NCBI RefSeq assembly: GCF_001665785.1
Contig: NZ_LZSO01000023.1
Coordinates: 1-64,000, forward strand
Reading direction: 5' to 3'
Origin: Mycolicibacterium peregrinum
Lineage (GTDB): Bacteria > Actinomycetota > Actinomycetes > Mycobacteriales > Mycobacteriaceae
Length of the DNA: 64,000 bases
Below, piece by piece: positions 1 through 8,431 of the stretch (its first letter is position 1; every line of letters begins with the position of its first letter). The position numbers and the translations under genes were made by a program. The notes beneath the pieces are model-generated. The model was not told the origin of the DNA. It did not search any database and saw only the letters and a program-made list of their open reading frames with translations.

Positions 1-2
1 CT

Positions 3-1208
3 CCTCCTCCGCCTCCTCCCGCGCCGCCGCACGACAACCGTCAGGCACCCCCCCACCAGGCCCCGCCGAACATGGGCCATCCCGAACCCCGGCCAGATGC
101 CTGGGAACAGGGCCCGCCCGGCTGGCAGCTTCCATCGCAGCGTCCTCCGGGCCCCGGCGGCCCACCGCAACCGCCGTACGGACCACCACCCGGCCAACCC
201 TGGCCCGCCGAAGGCGGATTCGCACCGGATCCGGGTGCGCCCGCACCCGGTGTACCACCTCTGCCGACCGGTTCCTACGCCGACCGGATCCGGGTCAACG
301 ACCTGGTTCCGCCGAAGCGTCAGCCACCGGCCAGCGGTTGGCGATTGTTCGTGTACCGGGCCACGTTCGGGATGATCAACCCCGGCCCGTCGCCGGAAGA
401 TCTCCGGGTCGCCGAGCTGGAGACCAAGATCAAGGGGCTCCTGCGCGGGCACTACAAGGTCGGGGTGATGGGCAAGGGCGGGGTCGGCAAGACCACCGTC
501 TCGGCCAGCGTCGGATCGATCTTCGCCCAGCTGCGCCAGGACGATCGCGTCGTGGCCATCGACGCCGACACATCGTTCGGCAAGCTCGGCAGCCGCGTCG
601 ACCCCCAGGCCCAGAGCTCGTACTGGGAGCTGGCCAATGACAAACACCTGGACTCGTTCGCCGACGTGCGCAGCCGGGTCGGCAACAACGCCGCGGGGCT
701 GTTCGTCCTGGCGGGCGAGGGCACCCCGGCCCGCCGCCGCGTGCTCGACGCGGCCATCTACCGCGAGGCCACCACCCGGCTCGACAAGCATTTCTCGATC
801 TCGGTGGTGGACTGCAGCTCGACGATGGACTCACCGGTGACCCAGGAGGTGCTGCGTGACCTCGACGGCTTGATCGTGGTGTCCTCCCCGTGGGTCGACG
901 GAGCGGCGACCGCCGGACAGACACTGGACTGGCTGGCCGCCCACGAGATGACGGAGCTGCTGCAGCGCACTGTCGTGGTGCTCAACGACTCCGACGGCCA
1001 CGCCGACAAGCGCACGCGGACGATCCTTGCCGGACAGTTCTCGGGTCAGGGGCAGCGGGTGATCGAGGTGCCGTTCGACGGGCATCTGCGTCCCGGTGGT
1101 GTCGTCGATCCGCGGGAGATGTCGATGCCGACCCGGCGCCGGTTCCTGGAGATCGCCGCGGCGCTCGCCGAGCACTTCCCCACCCACGACGAGCGGCGGG
1201 ACCGCTAG
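3..1208 (+). CDS. EspI/MinD-like ATPase with proline-rich N terminus (5' end cut by window)
   Basis: The frame is already open at base 3 and reads Pro/Gly/Gln-rich sequence, so the true start lies outside; the first internal ATG is at 72. About 120 proline-rich residues precede a ParA/MinD-type NTPase domain whose deviant Walker A, MGKGGVGKTT, is encoded near 467-500. DADTSF and VVDCSS supply the following Walker-type motifs. The layout is that of the EspI/Rv3888c-type ATPases that accompany ESX (type VII) secretion loci, where they are thought to regulate or localise secretion. An ESX locus may therefore lie beyond the left edge; that is inference. It converges on the HTH regulator gene 10 bp away. 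A generic MinD-like role is the alternative. Confidence 0.75.
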   Translation, partial: PPPPPPAPPHDNRQAPPHQAPPNMGHPEPRPDAWEQGPPGWQLPSQRPPGPGGPPQPPYGPPPGQPWPAEGGFAPDPGAPAPGVPPLPTGSYADRIRVNDLVPPKRQPPASGWRLFVYRATFGMINPGPSPEDLRVAELETKIKGLLRGHYKVGVMGKGGVGKTTVSASVGSIFAQLRQDDRVVAIDADTSFGKLGSRVDPQAQSSYWELANDKHLDSFADVRSRVGNNAAGLFVLAGEGTPARRRVLDAAIYREATTRLDKHFSISVVDCSSTMDSPVTQEVLRDLDGLIVVSSPWVDGAATAGQTLDWLAAHEMTELLQRTVVVLNDSDGHADKRTRTILAGQFSGQGQRVIEVPFDGHLRPGGVVDPREMSMPTRRRFLEIAAALAEHFPTHDERRDR

Positions 1209-1218
1209 CCGGGCCTGC

Positions 1219-2010
1219 TCAGCGCATCGCGCCGATCAGCGCCTCCAAGGCGTGGACGGCAGCTGCGTCGACGGGGTATTCGGCCTCGGCGCGCGCCACG
1301 ATGTCTTCGGAAACACCGGCGGCCGTTGCGGTCTCACTGATGGTGAGATTCGATTGCCGACGGGCGGCATACAGGCGCTGCCCGAGCGTGGCGCCGGGGG
1401 CGCTGGCGGCGAGGGTGGTCAGCTCGTCGATCTGGCGCCGCACCGCACTGAGGGCCTTGATCAATGCCGGCGTCACCATGCTCAGCCGCGCGGCGCGGGC
1501 GGCTACCGCCTCGAGCTGACGCAGATCGGCCAGTACCGATGTGACCCGCGGCGTGAAGTCGGGTTCCCCGACGCCGGGCAACGTGGCGATCGTCGACTCG
1601 AGGGTGCTCACCGCGGTGAGGACCGCCTGGGCGATCAGTGGTACCTCGTCACTGGCCGGCGGTGTGGTCGTCAACGGGACTGCTGCCGGCCGCGCGGTGA
1701 CCACTGTCGGCGGCTCGATGTGCGGCGGCGCGGGCATTGCCGGATCCGGTACCGGCCCGCCTTGCCGGAGCCGGGCGATCGTGCCCGGTGGCCAGCGCAA
1801 CACCTCTTCGAGCTTGAGCCGGGTGCGCTCGCGGGGCCAGCTGCGGCCCTTCTCGAACGAGATGAGCGCCCCGGCGTTGATGATTCCGTCGGCGGCGAGG
1901 CTGCGCTGGCTGATGTCGAGCTCGCGGCGCCTGGCCGCGGCCGCGGCACCCGCGCGGATGAGTCCGACATCGAACTCACCAGTGGCGAGGTCGTACTCAG
2001 CGTCGGTCAT
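1219..2010 (-). CDS. Helix-turn-helix regulator, Rv0023-like
   Basis: A 263-residue cytoplasmic DNA-binding protein. An XRE-like HTH lies near the N terminus (around RRRELDISQRSLAADG) and a second HTH-like segment near the C terminus (LGQRLYAARRQSNLTISETA), joined by a Pro-rich linker and a predicted helical region. Length and position near whiB5 and fhaA match M. tuberculosis Rv0023. ATG 2010 is preferred: GAGGAA lies 10 bases upstream, although the frame stays open to a TTG at 2079. It is divergent from the whiB gene across a 386-bp gap full of a repeated 14-mer, the expected arrangement for a regulator that binds its own and its neighbour's promoter. The target genes are inferred only. Confidence 0.75.
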   Translation of the reverse strand: MTDAEYDLATGEFDVGLIRAGAAAAARRRELDISQRSLAADGIINAGALISFEKGRSWPRERTRLKLEEVLRWPPGTIARLRQGGPVPDPAMPAPPHIEPPTVVTARPAAVPLTTTPPASDEVPLIAQAVLTAVSTLESTIATLPGVGEPDFTPRVTSVLADLRQLEAVAARAARLSMVTPALIKALSAVRRQIDELTTLAASAPGATLGQRLYAARRQSNLTISETATAAGVSEDIVARAEAEYPVDAAAVHALEALIGAMR

Positions 2011-2096
2011 ACGGGGCTGTTTCCTCGCCGATGTGCTCAGCTCAGCGCGAGTGCTGAAGCGGTTGCCGGGACCTCCCAATCCTAACCCCAGACCGA

Positions 2097-2347
2097 AGCA
2101 CCGCTACACCTTGGGTTTTTCGCATCTGTAGCAAACAACCCCGACGCTACGGCTTCTTGACCGGACAAACCGCAGCCCTGCTACGGGTACAGCGAAGTAC
2201 CTGTCGGCGGCCTGACGTGCAGGTTTAGATCCATATCGACTTTCCGCTGGTGATTCCGCATCGTTACCTTTGCAAATTTCCGTAGCGTTGCACCGCTGCG
2301 GTTTGGATCAAACTGTTGCATCGCTACGGTTATTGCTATAGCGTTCC
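2097..2347. repeat. Cluster of degenerate 14-bp repeats (candidate operators)
   Basis: At least seven copies of a motif close to TGCACCGCTACGGT lie between the divergent HTH-regulator and whiB genes: 2097-2110, 2140-2153, 2176-2189, 2257-2270, 2279-2292 (minus), 2289-2302 and 2317-2330. Weaker half-matches start at 2121 and 2333. The copies at 2279-2292 and 2289-2302 are inverted and share TGCA. Most of the 2011-2396 non-coding gap is explained by them. I infer operator sites for the adjacent regulator; no binding data exist here. Confidence 0.6.
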
Positions 2348-2396
2348 CCTCAACGCGGAAGACACCGCAACAAAGAGCCCTAACAGGAGCAGCAGC

Positions 2397-2690
2397 ATGA
2401 ACGCACTCATGGCCAACGGCATCCCGCTCGGCGTCTGCACCACCAACCCGGAGCGGTGGACCTCCACCCCTGACGACCAGGCCAAGGTCATCTGCCGGGA
2501 ATGCCCCCGGCGCTGGCTGTGCGCTCGCGAGGCCTGCGAACTGCCCCGCGCCGAAGGACTTTGGGCCGGCATCATGGTTCCCGAGGCCGGCCGTGGCCGT
2601 AGCTTCGCGCTCAAGCAGCTGCGATCGCTGGCCGAGCGCAACGGCTATCCGGTGCGCAAGCTCGGCCTGGTCTTCCCCGAAGCCGCCTGA
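2397..2690 (+). CDS. whiB5: WhiB-family iron-sulfur transcription factor
   Basis: A 97-residue Wbl protein. Four cysteines in the order C...CxxC...C (GVCTTN, VICREC, WLCARE) would ligate a [4Fe-4S] cluster. They are followed by GLWAG, a variant of the usual G(V/I)WGG turn, and a basic C-terminal tail for DNA contact. Wbl proteins bind sigma-A and tune transcription in response to redox or NO. The ATG at 2397 has AGGAG at 2385-2389; an upstream in-frame ATG at 2316 has no such signal and lies inside the repeat cluster. Symbol whiB5 rests on synteny (next to the Rv0023-like regulator, near fhaA), not on a full alignment. It is shorter than M. tuberculosis WhiB5 as I recall it. Confidence 0.8.
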   Translation: MNALMANGIPLGVCTTNPERWTSTPDDQAKVICRECPRRWLCAREACELPRAEGLWAGIMVPEAGRGRSFALKQLRSLAERNGYPVRKLGLVFPEAA

Positions 2691-2795
2691 TCCCGCTCTC
2701 GCAACACCGCTTTCACCAGATCTGTTGTCTGGCCCTTTCGCTGCCGATTCGAGGGGACGGCAGGGCAGGGGCGAGTTTCCACTGGGGGAGGAATA

Positions 2796-2852
2796 GGGGC
2801 CCGGGGTGTGTCGTTACACCCGCAGACGGTGCCGGGCATTGCCCCGGGCCCC
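2796..2852. terminator. GC-rich inverted repeat downstream of whiB
   Basis: Arms GGGGCCCGGGG (2796-2806) and CCCCGGGCCCC (2842-2852) could pair around a 35-base loop in the convergent gap between whiB and the DivIVA-repeat gene. No U-run follows, so termination is only a suggestion. I see no gene in 2691-2928. Confidence 0.3.
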
Positions 2853-2928
2853 ACACCAGAATCGTCGCTTCGAGCGACCACTCGCCGCGAGGCGCAGTGA
2901 CGGCACCGTCCCCGAACTTCTTCTCCCG

Positions 2929-3195
2929 TTACCGCTCGAGCGTGACGACCACCGCGTCGAGCAGGTTGTCCACCTCGTCCTCGTCGTAGCCGCGCTGAAA
3001 CATCGGCGGCTTCGGGAACACGATGTTGCGGACGTCATCGGGACCCAGGTGCCCGCGCCCGTCGAGCCTGCGGGCCACCAACGCCAGAAAGTCGTCGACC
3101 GACTTCTTGTCATAACCCCGCTTGCCCAACGGCGGCTTCGAAAATTCGGTGCTGCGAACATCTTCGGCAGTCAATCCCCCGGTCATGCCGGTCAT
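2929..3195 (-). CDS. Small DivIVA-domain-repeat protein
   Basis: An 88-residue protein made of two copies of the short motif found at the N terminus of DivIVA/Wag31: TEFSKPPLGKRGYDKKSVDD at about residues 16-35 and a second copy, FPKPPMFQRGYDEDEVDN, at about 60-77. In DivIVA this segment forms the membrane-binding intertwined loop and first coiled coil. Stand-alone two-repeat proteins of this kind are common in actinobacteria and their function is unknown; pole or septum association is inference. ATG 3195 is chosen because it keeps both repeats and is the last start before the region shared with the divergent pirin gene, whose start lies 46 bp away. Confidence 0.75.
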   Translation of the reverse strand: MTGMTGGLTAEDVRSTEFSKPPLGKRGYDKKSVDDFLALVARRLDGRGHLGPDDVRNIVFPKPPMFQRGYDEDEVDNLLDAVVVTLER

Positions 3196-3240
3196 GCTAA
3201 CCGCGCACCGAGGCCGCCGGACGCGGTTACCGTGAGGTTC

Positions 3241-4209
3241 ATGAGCAATACCGACACGGCTCCCGCCGAAGTCACCTGCACCAACTCGGAGTTCGCCGGG
3301 GTACTGCATCCGCGGGAGGTGCCGCTGGGCGGGCCGCGCGCCCTGCTGGTCCGGCGCACCCTGCCGCAACGAGACCGCTCGATGATCGGCGCCTGGTGTT
3401 TCGCCGACCACTACGGGCCGCACGACGTGCGAGCCGCGGGCAGAGGCATGGACGTAGCGCCCCATCCCCATACCGGGTTGCAAACCGTGAGTTGGCTATT
3501 CGAAGGCCTGATCGAGCACCGCGACAGCGCCGGGGTGCACGCCATGGTCCGCCCGGGTGAACTCAACCTGATGACTGCCGGCGCCGGGATCTGCCACTCA
3601 GAGGTCTCGACGCCGGAGACGACGATCCTGCATGGCGTCCAGCTGTGGGTGGCGCTGCCCGATGCCGCCCGCGACACCGGCCGCGACTTCGCACACCACA
3701 CGCCCCCGCCGCGGACCGTCGACGGCGCCACGATCCGGGTGTTCCTCGGCGAACTCGAGCAATCGCAGTCACCGGTGCACACCTTTACGCCCTTGCTGGG
3801 CGCCCAGATCGACCTCGACCCTGGTGCCGAGTTGACGCTGGACGTCGATCCGGCCTTCGAACATGGCGTGCTACTGGACCAAGGTGCGATCGAGGTGTGC
3901 GGCACCACGCTGGCGGTCGCCGATCTGGGCTATCAGGCTCCGGGACGTGCGCAGCTTCACCTGGCCAACCGCGGTATCGGCCCGGCCCGGGCGATTCTGC
4001 TCGGCGGACCGCCGTTCACCGAGGAACTGGTGATGTGGTGGAACTTCGTCGGCCGCAGCCACGACGACATCGCGACCTACCGAGAACTGTGGCAGGCCAA
4101 CGACGCACGCTTCGGCGGCGTGCAGGGCTATGTCGGCAACATCGCCCGGTTACCCGCGCCGCCCTTGCCGAACGGGCGGCTCAAACCCCGGCCGCGCCCC
4201 TCGAGCTAG
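3241..4209 (+). CDS. Pirin family protein
   Basis: A 322-residue bicupin. The N-terminal cupin carries the pirin metal-site sequence PHPHTGLQTVSW, the following EHRDS histidine and GICHSE, which together ligate a single iron. The C-terminal cupin ends in a pirin-type LLGGPPFTEELVMWWNFV block. Bacterial pirins include quercetinases and redox-sensing modulators; which applies here cannot be read from sequence. Start ATG 3241 follows GTGAGG closely. It ends 4 bp from the convergent PPOX-fold gene, so the two transcripts probably overlap at their 3' ends. Confidence 0.9.
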   Translation: MSNTDTAPAEVTCTNSEFAGVLHPREVPLGGPRALLVRRTLPQRDRSMIGAWCFADHYGPHDVRAAGRGMDVAPHPHTGLQTVSWLFEGLIEHRDSAGVHAMVRPGELNLMTAGAGICHSEVSTPETTILHGVQLWVALPDAARDTGRDFAHHTPPPRTVDGATIRVFLGELEQSQSPVHTFTPLLGAQIDLDPGAELTLDVDPAFEHGVLLDQGAIEVCGTTLAVADLGYQAPGRAQLHLANRGIGPARAILLGGPPFTEELVMWWNFVGRSHDDIATYRELWQANDARFGGVQGYVGNIARLPAPPLPNGRLKPRPRPSS

Positions 4210-4213
4210 GTGT

Positions 4214-4723
4214 TCAGATACTCGCGTTCAAATACTGCGCAGTGCTGCCGCCCACCGGCATCTCGGGCAGTCCGAGCTTGCGGTGGTCCCAGCTGCGCAG
4301 CCGGCTGGGCACGACCCGCACCGCGATGCGGTTGTTCATCATCTGGTCGACGAACGGGCGCATCTCCTCGGTGTAGGGACCGGTGTAGCGCTCCCACACG
4401 CTGATACCCACGCGCAGAATGGTTTCCGGGTCGTCGACGATCTCCGCGGTGCCGTCGATCGACACCCCACGCAGCGTGTTGTAGGTGTCGCCGTCCTCGA
4501 TCATCGTCGTGATCGTGGGGTCGCGGCGCAGGTTGACCGCCTTCTGCGACTTGGCTTTGGTCTCGAACCAGATCTCACCGTCGAGCACCGCGTACCACAT
4601 GGCGACCAGGTGCGGTCGGCCGCTGGGCAGCACGGTGGCCATCGTCGCGGTTCGGCTGTGCTCGATGAATTCGGCGATCTCATCGTCACTCATGACGATC
4701 TTCGTGCGCTCGTTCTTGCCCAC
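4214..4723 (-). CDS. Pyridoxamine-5'-phosphate-oxidase-fold protein (possible F420/flavin reductase)
   Basis: A 169-residue protein with the split beta-barrel PPOX signature: RTATMATVLPSGRPHLVAMW near residues 23-42 and IWFETKAKSQKAVNLRRDP. This pattern is typical of the mycobacterial F420/FMN/heme-binding PPOX superfamily (TIGR03618-type), whose members reduce or bind diverse small molecules. Cofactor and substrate cannot be fixed by eye. The GTG start at 4723 has GAGAGG just upstream. It appears to be a single-gene unit downstream of, and 83 bp from, the GTPase operon on the same strand, so read-through co-expression is possible. Confidence 0.75.
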   Translation of the reverse strand: MGKNERTKIVMSDDEIAEFIEHSRTATMATVLPSGRPHLVAMWYAVLDGEIWFETKAKSQKAVNLRRDPTITTMIEDGDTYNTLRGVSIDGTAEIVDDPETILRVGISVWERYTGPYTEEMRPFVDQMMNNRIAVRVVPSRLRSWDHRKLGLPEMPVGGSTAQYLNASI

Positions 4724-4806
4724 CTGTCACCTCTCTGATCGGTCAGCCCACCATAGCCACGGCCTCACCGGCCTGAGCGAACGCGGTCGGTAACCCGGTC
4801 GGCCGC

Positions 4807-5964
4807 CTACAGCACGCCGAACTGTGAGGTCACCCATCGCACCGGATCCACACACCGGAATGGGGCAATCCCCCTGGCGTGCAGCCGGTTTCCGGTCGGC
4901 GGATGCCCAAGCGCGGACACCGCGAAGTACCGGGTGGCCAGCCGCGCTCCGGCGGACGGGTTCTCGACGGCTGACACGATCGAGCCGCCGTGCAGACGGA
5001 CCAGCAGGCTGCGCACCTCCTGATCGAGCAATTGGCCGTCGACGTCGTCATACTGCTTGCCGTCGGAGGTGTCCCGCAGGAAAGCCGCTCCCCCGTTGGA
5101 CATGACCAGCGACCATTCCGAACCCTGCACGTCACGCAGGGCCCGCAGCACGTCGAACTTGGACAGGATCACCGCGAGCTTGGGCTGACCCGGGTTGACC
5201 GCCACCAGCAGATTGCCCAGGACCGAACGCGGCTCCCCACCGCTGAACGGCTGAGGCGGCAGCAGGTCCTGCAGTTGATCGCGGATGGCCTTGACCCGCA
5301 GCGGGTCGAACATGAAGAACACCGCGTCGGCGTGGCCGAAGAACTGGAAGGGCGGCGCGCGCAGGTCACCGTTCTCCAGGTCCTCGCCCGCCACATCGCG
5401 CAGTACCAGGAATCGGCGCACGCCGTGCCAGATCCCGATCGAAAACACCAGGGGTTCACGCTGATTCGGAGCCTGGGTGTGCACCGTCGGGGTGGGAGGC
5501 AGCAGGCCCCGCTGCACATACAGCGGGCCTTCGTAGTTGGTGGCGTAGTTCTGCGCCGTGGCCCGGGTCACCGGTTCCAACACCACGCCGAACCGCTCGC
5601 AGAGCAATTCCAGCTGCTTGATCAGCACGGCGATGTAGAGGCTCTTGCCCGTCGCCCGCGCGCCGGCCAGCGCGATGCAGATGGCGTGGCCCTCCCGGAA
5701 ACCCTCGGGGAGGGTGAAGTGGCAGACCGGACAGATCTCCACCGCGGGTCCCTGCAGCGCCCGGTTCGCCTCGGACACCGGAGGCGGCGGACCGTTGTAT
5801 CCCGGGGACCGGGTCCAGGTGTACAGCGGGCCGCAGTCGGCGGGTGCGCCCACGTAGGCCGAGGCGACATCGTCGCGGTACCGGGTGCCGCCGGCCTGGG
5901 CGGGCAGGGTCCACAGATGGTTGTTGGGACTCAGCAGGGTGAAGCAACGCGGGCACTTGCTCAT
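4807..5964 (-). CDS. Zinc-ribbon P-loop GTPase of the double-GTPase type (third gene of GTPase/GAP1/FN3 operon)
   Basis: A 385-residue protein. An N-terminal zinc ribbon uses CPRC (C4, C7) and CPVC (C78, C81). Then come a P-loop GARATGKS (101-108), a switch-II-like DVAG (190-193) and SKFD (268-271) at the base-specificity position where GTPases have NKxD. This matches the 'double-GTPase' (DO-GTPase2) proteins that comparative genomics places with GTPase-associated proteins in proposed prokaryotic conflict systems. ATG 5964 follows the stop of the GAP1-like gene by one base (TGACATG), so translation is probably coupled. It would act as the nucleotide switch of the three-protein module; activity and target are unknown. 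Confidence 0.7.
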   Translation of the reverse strand: MSKCPRCFTLLSPNNHLWTLPAQAGGTRYRDDVASAYVGAPADCGPLYTWTRSPGYNGPPPPVSEANRALQGPAVEICPVCHFTLPEGFREGHAICIALAGARATGKSLYIAVLIKQLELLCERFGVVLEPVTRATAQNYATNYEGPLYVQRGLLPPTPTVHTQAPNQREPLVFSIGIWHGVRRFLVLRDVAGEDLENGDLRAPPFQFFGHADAVFFMFDPLRVKAIRDQLQDLLPPQPFSGGEPRSVLGNLLVAVNPGQPKLAVILSKFDVLRALRDVQGSEWSLVMSNGGAAFLRDTSDGKQYDDVDGQLLDQEVRSLLVRLHGGSIVSAVENPSAGARLATRYFAVSALGHPPTGNRLHARGIAPFRCVDPVRWVTSQFGVL

Positions 5965-5965
5965 G

Positions 5966-8431
5966 TCAGCCCCGGCTCCCCCTCAGTCGTTCCGCCAGCG
6001 ACGGATTAGCACCCCGCCGCGTCAGCAGCCTGTCCACCATCTTCCGGTACCCGCGCATCGTCCCCTCAGAGGAATCACCCGACAACTGCGCCATCAACAC
6101 CACCACGGATTCCGCGTCGGCGCCGTCCATCGTGGCAGCCAGCTTTCCGGCCAGCACGCCCGCAAGCTGCTCCACCGGGTCAGGGGCGTAGGCGGCGGAC
6201 TCGGCGGCCGCGTTGCGCAACAGGCTGAGCGCCACCACCGTCACCGGCGCCAACTGGCCGCCGTCGACCAACGGTAGTACCCGGGCCACTGCCTGTGCGC
6301 CACAGCCGGTTTCAGCGGCCAAAGGGTTACAGGCCTGCGGATAGGGCTGCCCGGCGAGCACGCCCAACAGGGCGAACGCCAGCAACCGCACCGAGAAATC
6401 CGGGTGGACGGACTCCGGTTCCACCTCGGCCAGCACCTGATCCCACAGCGGCGTGTACGCGCTTTGGTGGGTGTGCAGATACCGCTGCTGCAACCAGTTG
6501 CGCGGCTCGATGTGTCGGACCGCTGCGCAGGCCACGACCACGCCGTCGCCGTCGTCGTTGTCGTCGATCACCTTGCCGGCCAACTGTTGCAGCGCCGCCG
6601 AGTCCGCGGCACCGAGAAGTGTGCGCACCGCTGCCCGGCCGGGCAGCTTGTCGGCACCGACGGCCAGCAGGAGATCCCGCGGATTCCAGACCGAGGCTGC
6701 CGCGGCGGCCTCGAAGCTTTCCGGATCGGTCGTCCGCAGCCACCACAACTGCGCGCCGGCATCACCCGGATGCCGCGCTCCGCTCCGACGCGACCGCAGC
6801 CCGCGCAGCGCGGCGCGGATCCACACCGAATCCCAGGGCTGGGCAGCGGTGAGTTCAGCGGGCTCGGGCACCGGGCCGGCCTCGGCCAACCAGTCCAGCA
6901 CGTCGTCGCCGATGATGCTGCCCTCGGCGTCGCCGTCGCGCAGCAACCATGTGCCCAACGCCAGCCGGTCGGCGCCGCCGATCACCCCGCGCACGCGCGG
7001 ATCAGCCAGGCCGGGCAGCACACCGTCGGTCAGGGCGACCTGCAGTCGGTCGTCGACAACCCCCGCTCGCAACAGCAGGTCGACGACCCGTAGCAACCGG
7101 TCAGGGCCCTGCTGCCCGCTGCGCTCCAGTGCCGGCCCGATGGCCACCCGCAACGACGAAGGTGTTGGTTTCCCGTGAAACGTTCTCGGCCCCAACGGGA
7201 TTGGTCCGTCCTGGGCCATCCACGCGTCGTCGACGATGGCCCTGGCGAAGTAGGTGGCATCGGCGTACGTCGCTCCGGCTCCCTCCGGCAGCTCGTACCG
7301 CGCCCGCCAGGCGTCGGCGGTGGTGGCACCCACCACAACGGCGAGCACGTCGGCGATGATGTAGGCCGCGGCGGATCCGACCAGCGCACCCGCCGGGGAA
7401 TGCGCGGCGATCACCTCGTGGGCCTCGGCCTGCGCGTCCGCGAACTCCGGGTTCCCGGCCACCGCCATCGCGATCGGCCAGGCCGGATGCAGCCCGTCGT
7501 CACGCACCTGGCTCGAATACGTGTCGATGTCGTCGAGAACACCGCGCGCCGACGCCACATCGAGCAGCACCACCTGCGCCATCACCGACCACCGGGTCAC
7601 CTCGATCCGGTGTCCGCCCGCCGTGCGGTGCGGATCGCCGCCGAGCTCACCCAGCGACACGTTCTCGGATTCGCTGATCACCACCATGCCGGGCTCGACC
7701 GCGGAAAGATCCTCGACCGGCACCGCACTCAGCACCTGACCGTTGTGCGGCGCGACCTGCTCGGCACGGTCGAAGGTCGAGAAACTGAGCCTCGCCGCGG
7801 TGCCCGGCGACATCAGGAAACTCACCAGACCGATCCACTGTGCCGCCGCATCGGGGGATTGCACGCCGAGCACCACCGGCGGCCCGCCCGCGAGTGCCGC
7901 GGCCACCGCATCCAAGAGCGCGAACAGTGTGGCCAGCCGCCAGGTGGTGGTATCCAGCGCGAACGCGACCACGCTGTCCTTGGTCACCGCGCCGCCCAGC
8001 ATCGGCAGGTCCCCCGGGAGCTCGGCCCGGGCCACCGCAGCGGCGCCGTACGGCTGCAGCCAGTGCGGTGACCGCCACCGTTCGATGGCCCGGCAGCGCG
8101 GGTGGGTTTCGGGCGCGCGGTCCAACAGCACGTGGGCGAACACGTTGCCCGGCCGGCCCAAGCTGTCCGACCCTGCCGGGAAGGTGTGCCAGTATCCGGC
8201 GCCGCCGGGGACGTCGCGGTATGCCAGCCGGCGCGGGCCCTGCTCGAGCTGCTCGGGGGTCGGGAAATCGGGTGGCTGCCCCACCGGTCGGAAGACCGTG
8301 TGCACGCCCGCCATCAGCGCTTGGGTCTCCGCGGGCGTGAGCCCACCGGTCGTTTCCTTGACCTGCCAGCCGCCGACTGTCCCGACGGCATCGAACGACG
8401 TGTAGGTGAGCTGGCCGTAGCGCGACGTCAT
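5966..8431 (-). CDS. GTPase-associated protein 1 (GAP1)-like large protein
   Basis: An 821-residue soluble protein with no membrane segment. The N terminus (QLTYTSFD, then WQVKETTGGLTPAE and a GNVFAHVLL block) resembles the GAP1 N-terminal domain found next to double-GTPases; the middle is helical and Ala-rich and the C-terminal third looks like an alpha-solenoid. Family knowledge gives only a presumed role as partner, scaffold or regulator of the GTPase. ATG 8431 overlaps the stop of the upstream FN3-like gene as ATGA (8428-8431), strong evidence for one operon. A one-mismatch parS-like palindrome lies inside it at 7168-7181. Upstream in-frame starts would run deep into the preceding gene and are rejected. 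Confidence 0.7.
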   Translation of the reverse strand: MTSRYGQLTYTSFDAVGTVGGWQVKETTGGLTPAETQALMAGVHTVFRPVGQPPDFPTPEQLEQGPRRLAYRDVPGGAGYWHTFPAGSDSLGRPGNVFAHVLLDRAPETHPRCRAIERWRSPHWLQPYGAAAVARAELPGDLPMLGGAVTKDSVVAFALDTTTWRLATLFALLDAVAAALAGGPPVVLGVQSPDAAAQWIGLVSFLMSPGTAARLSFSTFDRAEQVAPHNGQVLSAVPVEDLSAVEPGMVVISESENVSLGELGGDPHRTAGGHRIEVTRWSVMAQVVLLDVASARGVLDDIDTYSSQVRDDGLHPAWPIAMAVAGNPEFADAQAEAHEVIAAHSPAGALVGSAAAYIIADVLAVVVGATTADAWRARYELPEGAGATYADATYFARAIVDDAWMAQDGPIPLGPRTFHGKPTPSSLRVAIGPALERSGQQGPDRLLRVVDLLLRAGVVDDRLQVALTDGVLPGLADPRVRGVIGGADRLALGTWLLRDGDAEGSIIGDDVLDWLAEAGPVPEPAELTAAQPWDSVWIRAALRGLRSRRSGARHPGDAGAQLWWLRTTDPESFEAAAAASVWNPRDLLLAVGADKLPGRAAVRTLLGAADSAALQQLAGKVIDDNDDGDGVVVACAAVRHIEPRNWLQQRYLHTHQSAYTPLWDQVLAEVEPESVHPDFSVRLLAFALLGVLAGQPYPQACNPLAAETGCGAQAVARVLPLVDGGQLAPVTVVALSLLRNAAAESAAYAPDPVEQLAGVLAGKLAATMDGADAESVVVLMAQLSGDSSEGTMRGYRKMVDRLLTRRGANPSLAERLRGSRG

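Noticed and set aside
2806..3240. Upstream in-frame extension of the pirin gene
   Set aside because: It crosses the divergent DivIVA-repeat gene, lacks pirin similarity, and ATG 3241 gives a standard-length protein.
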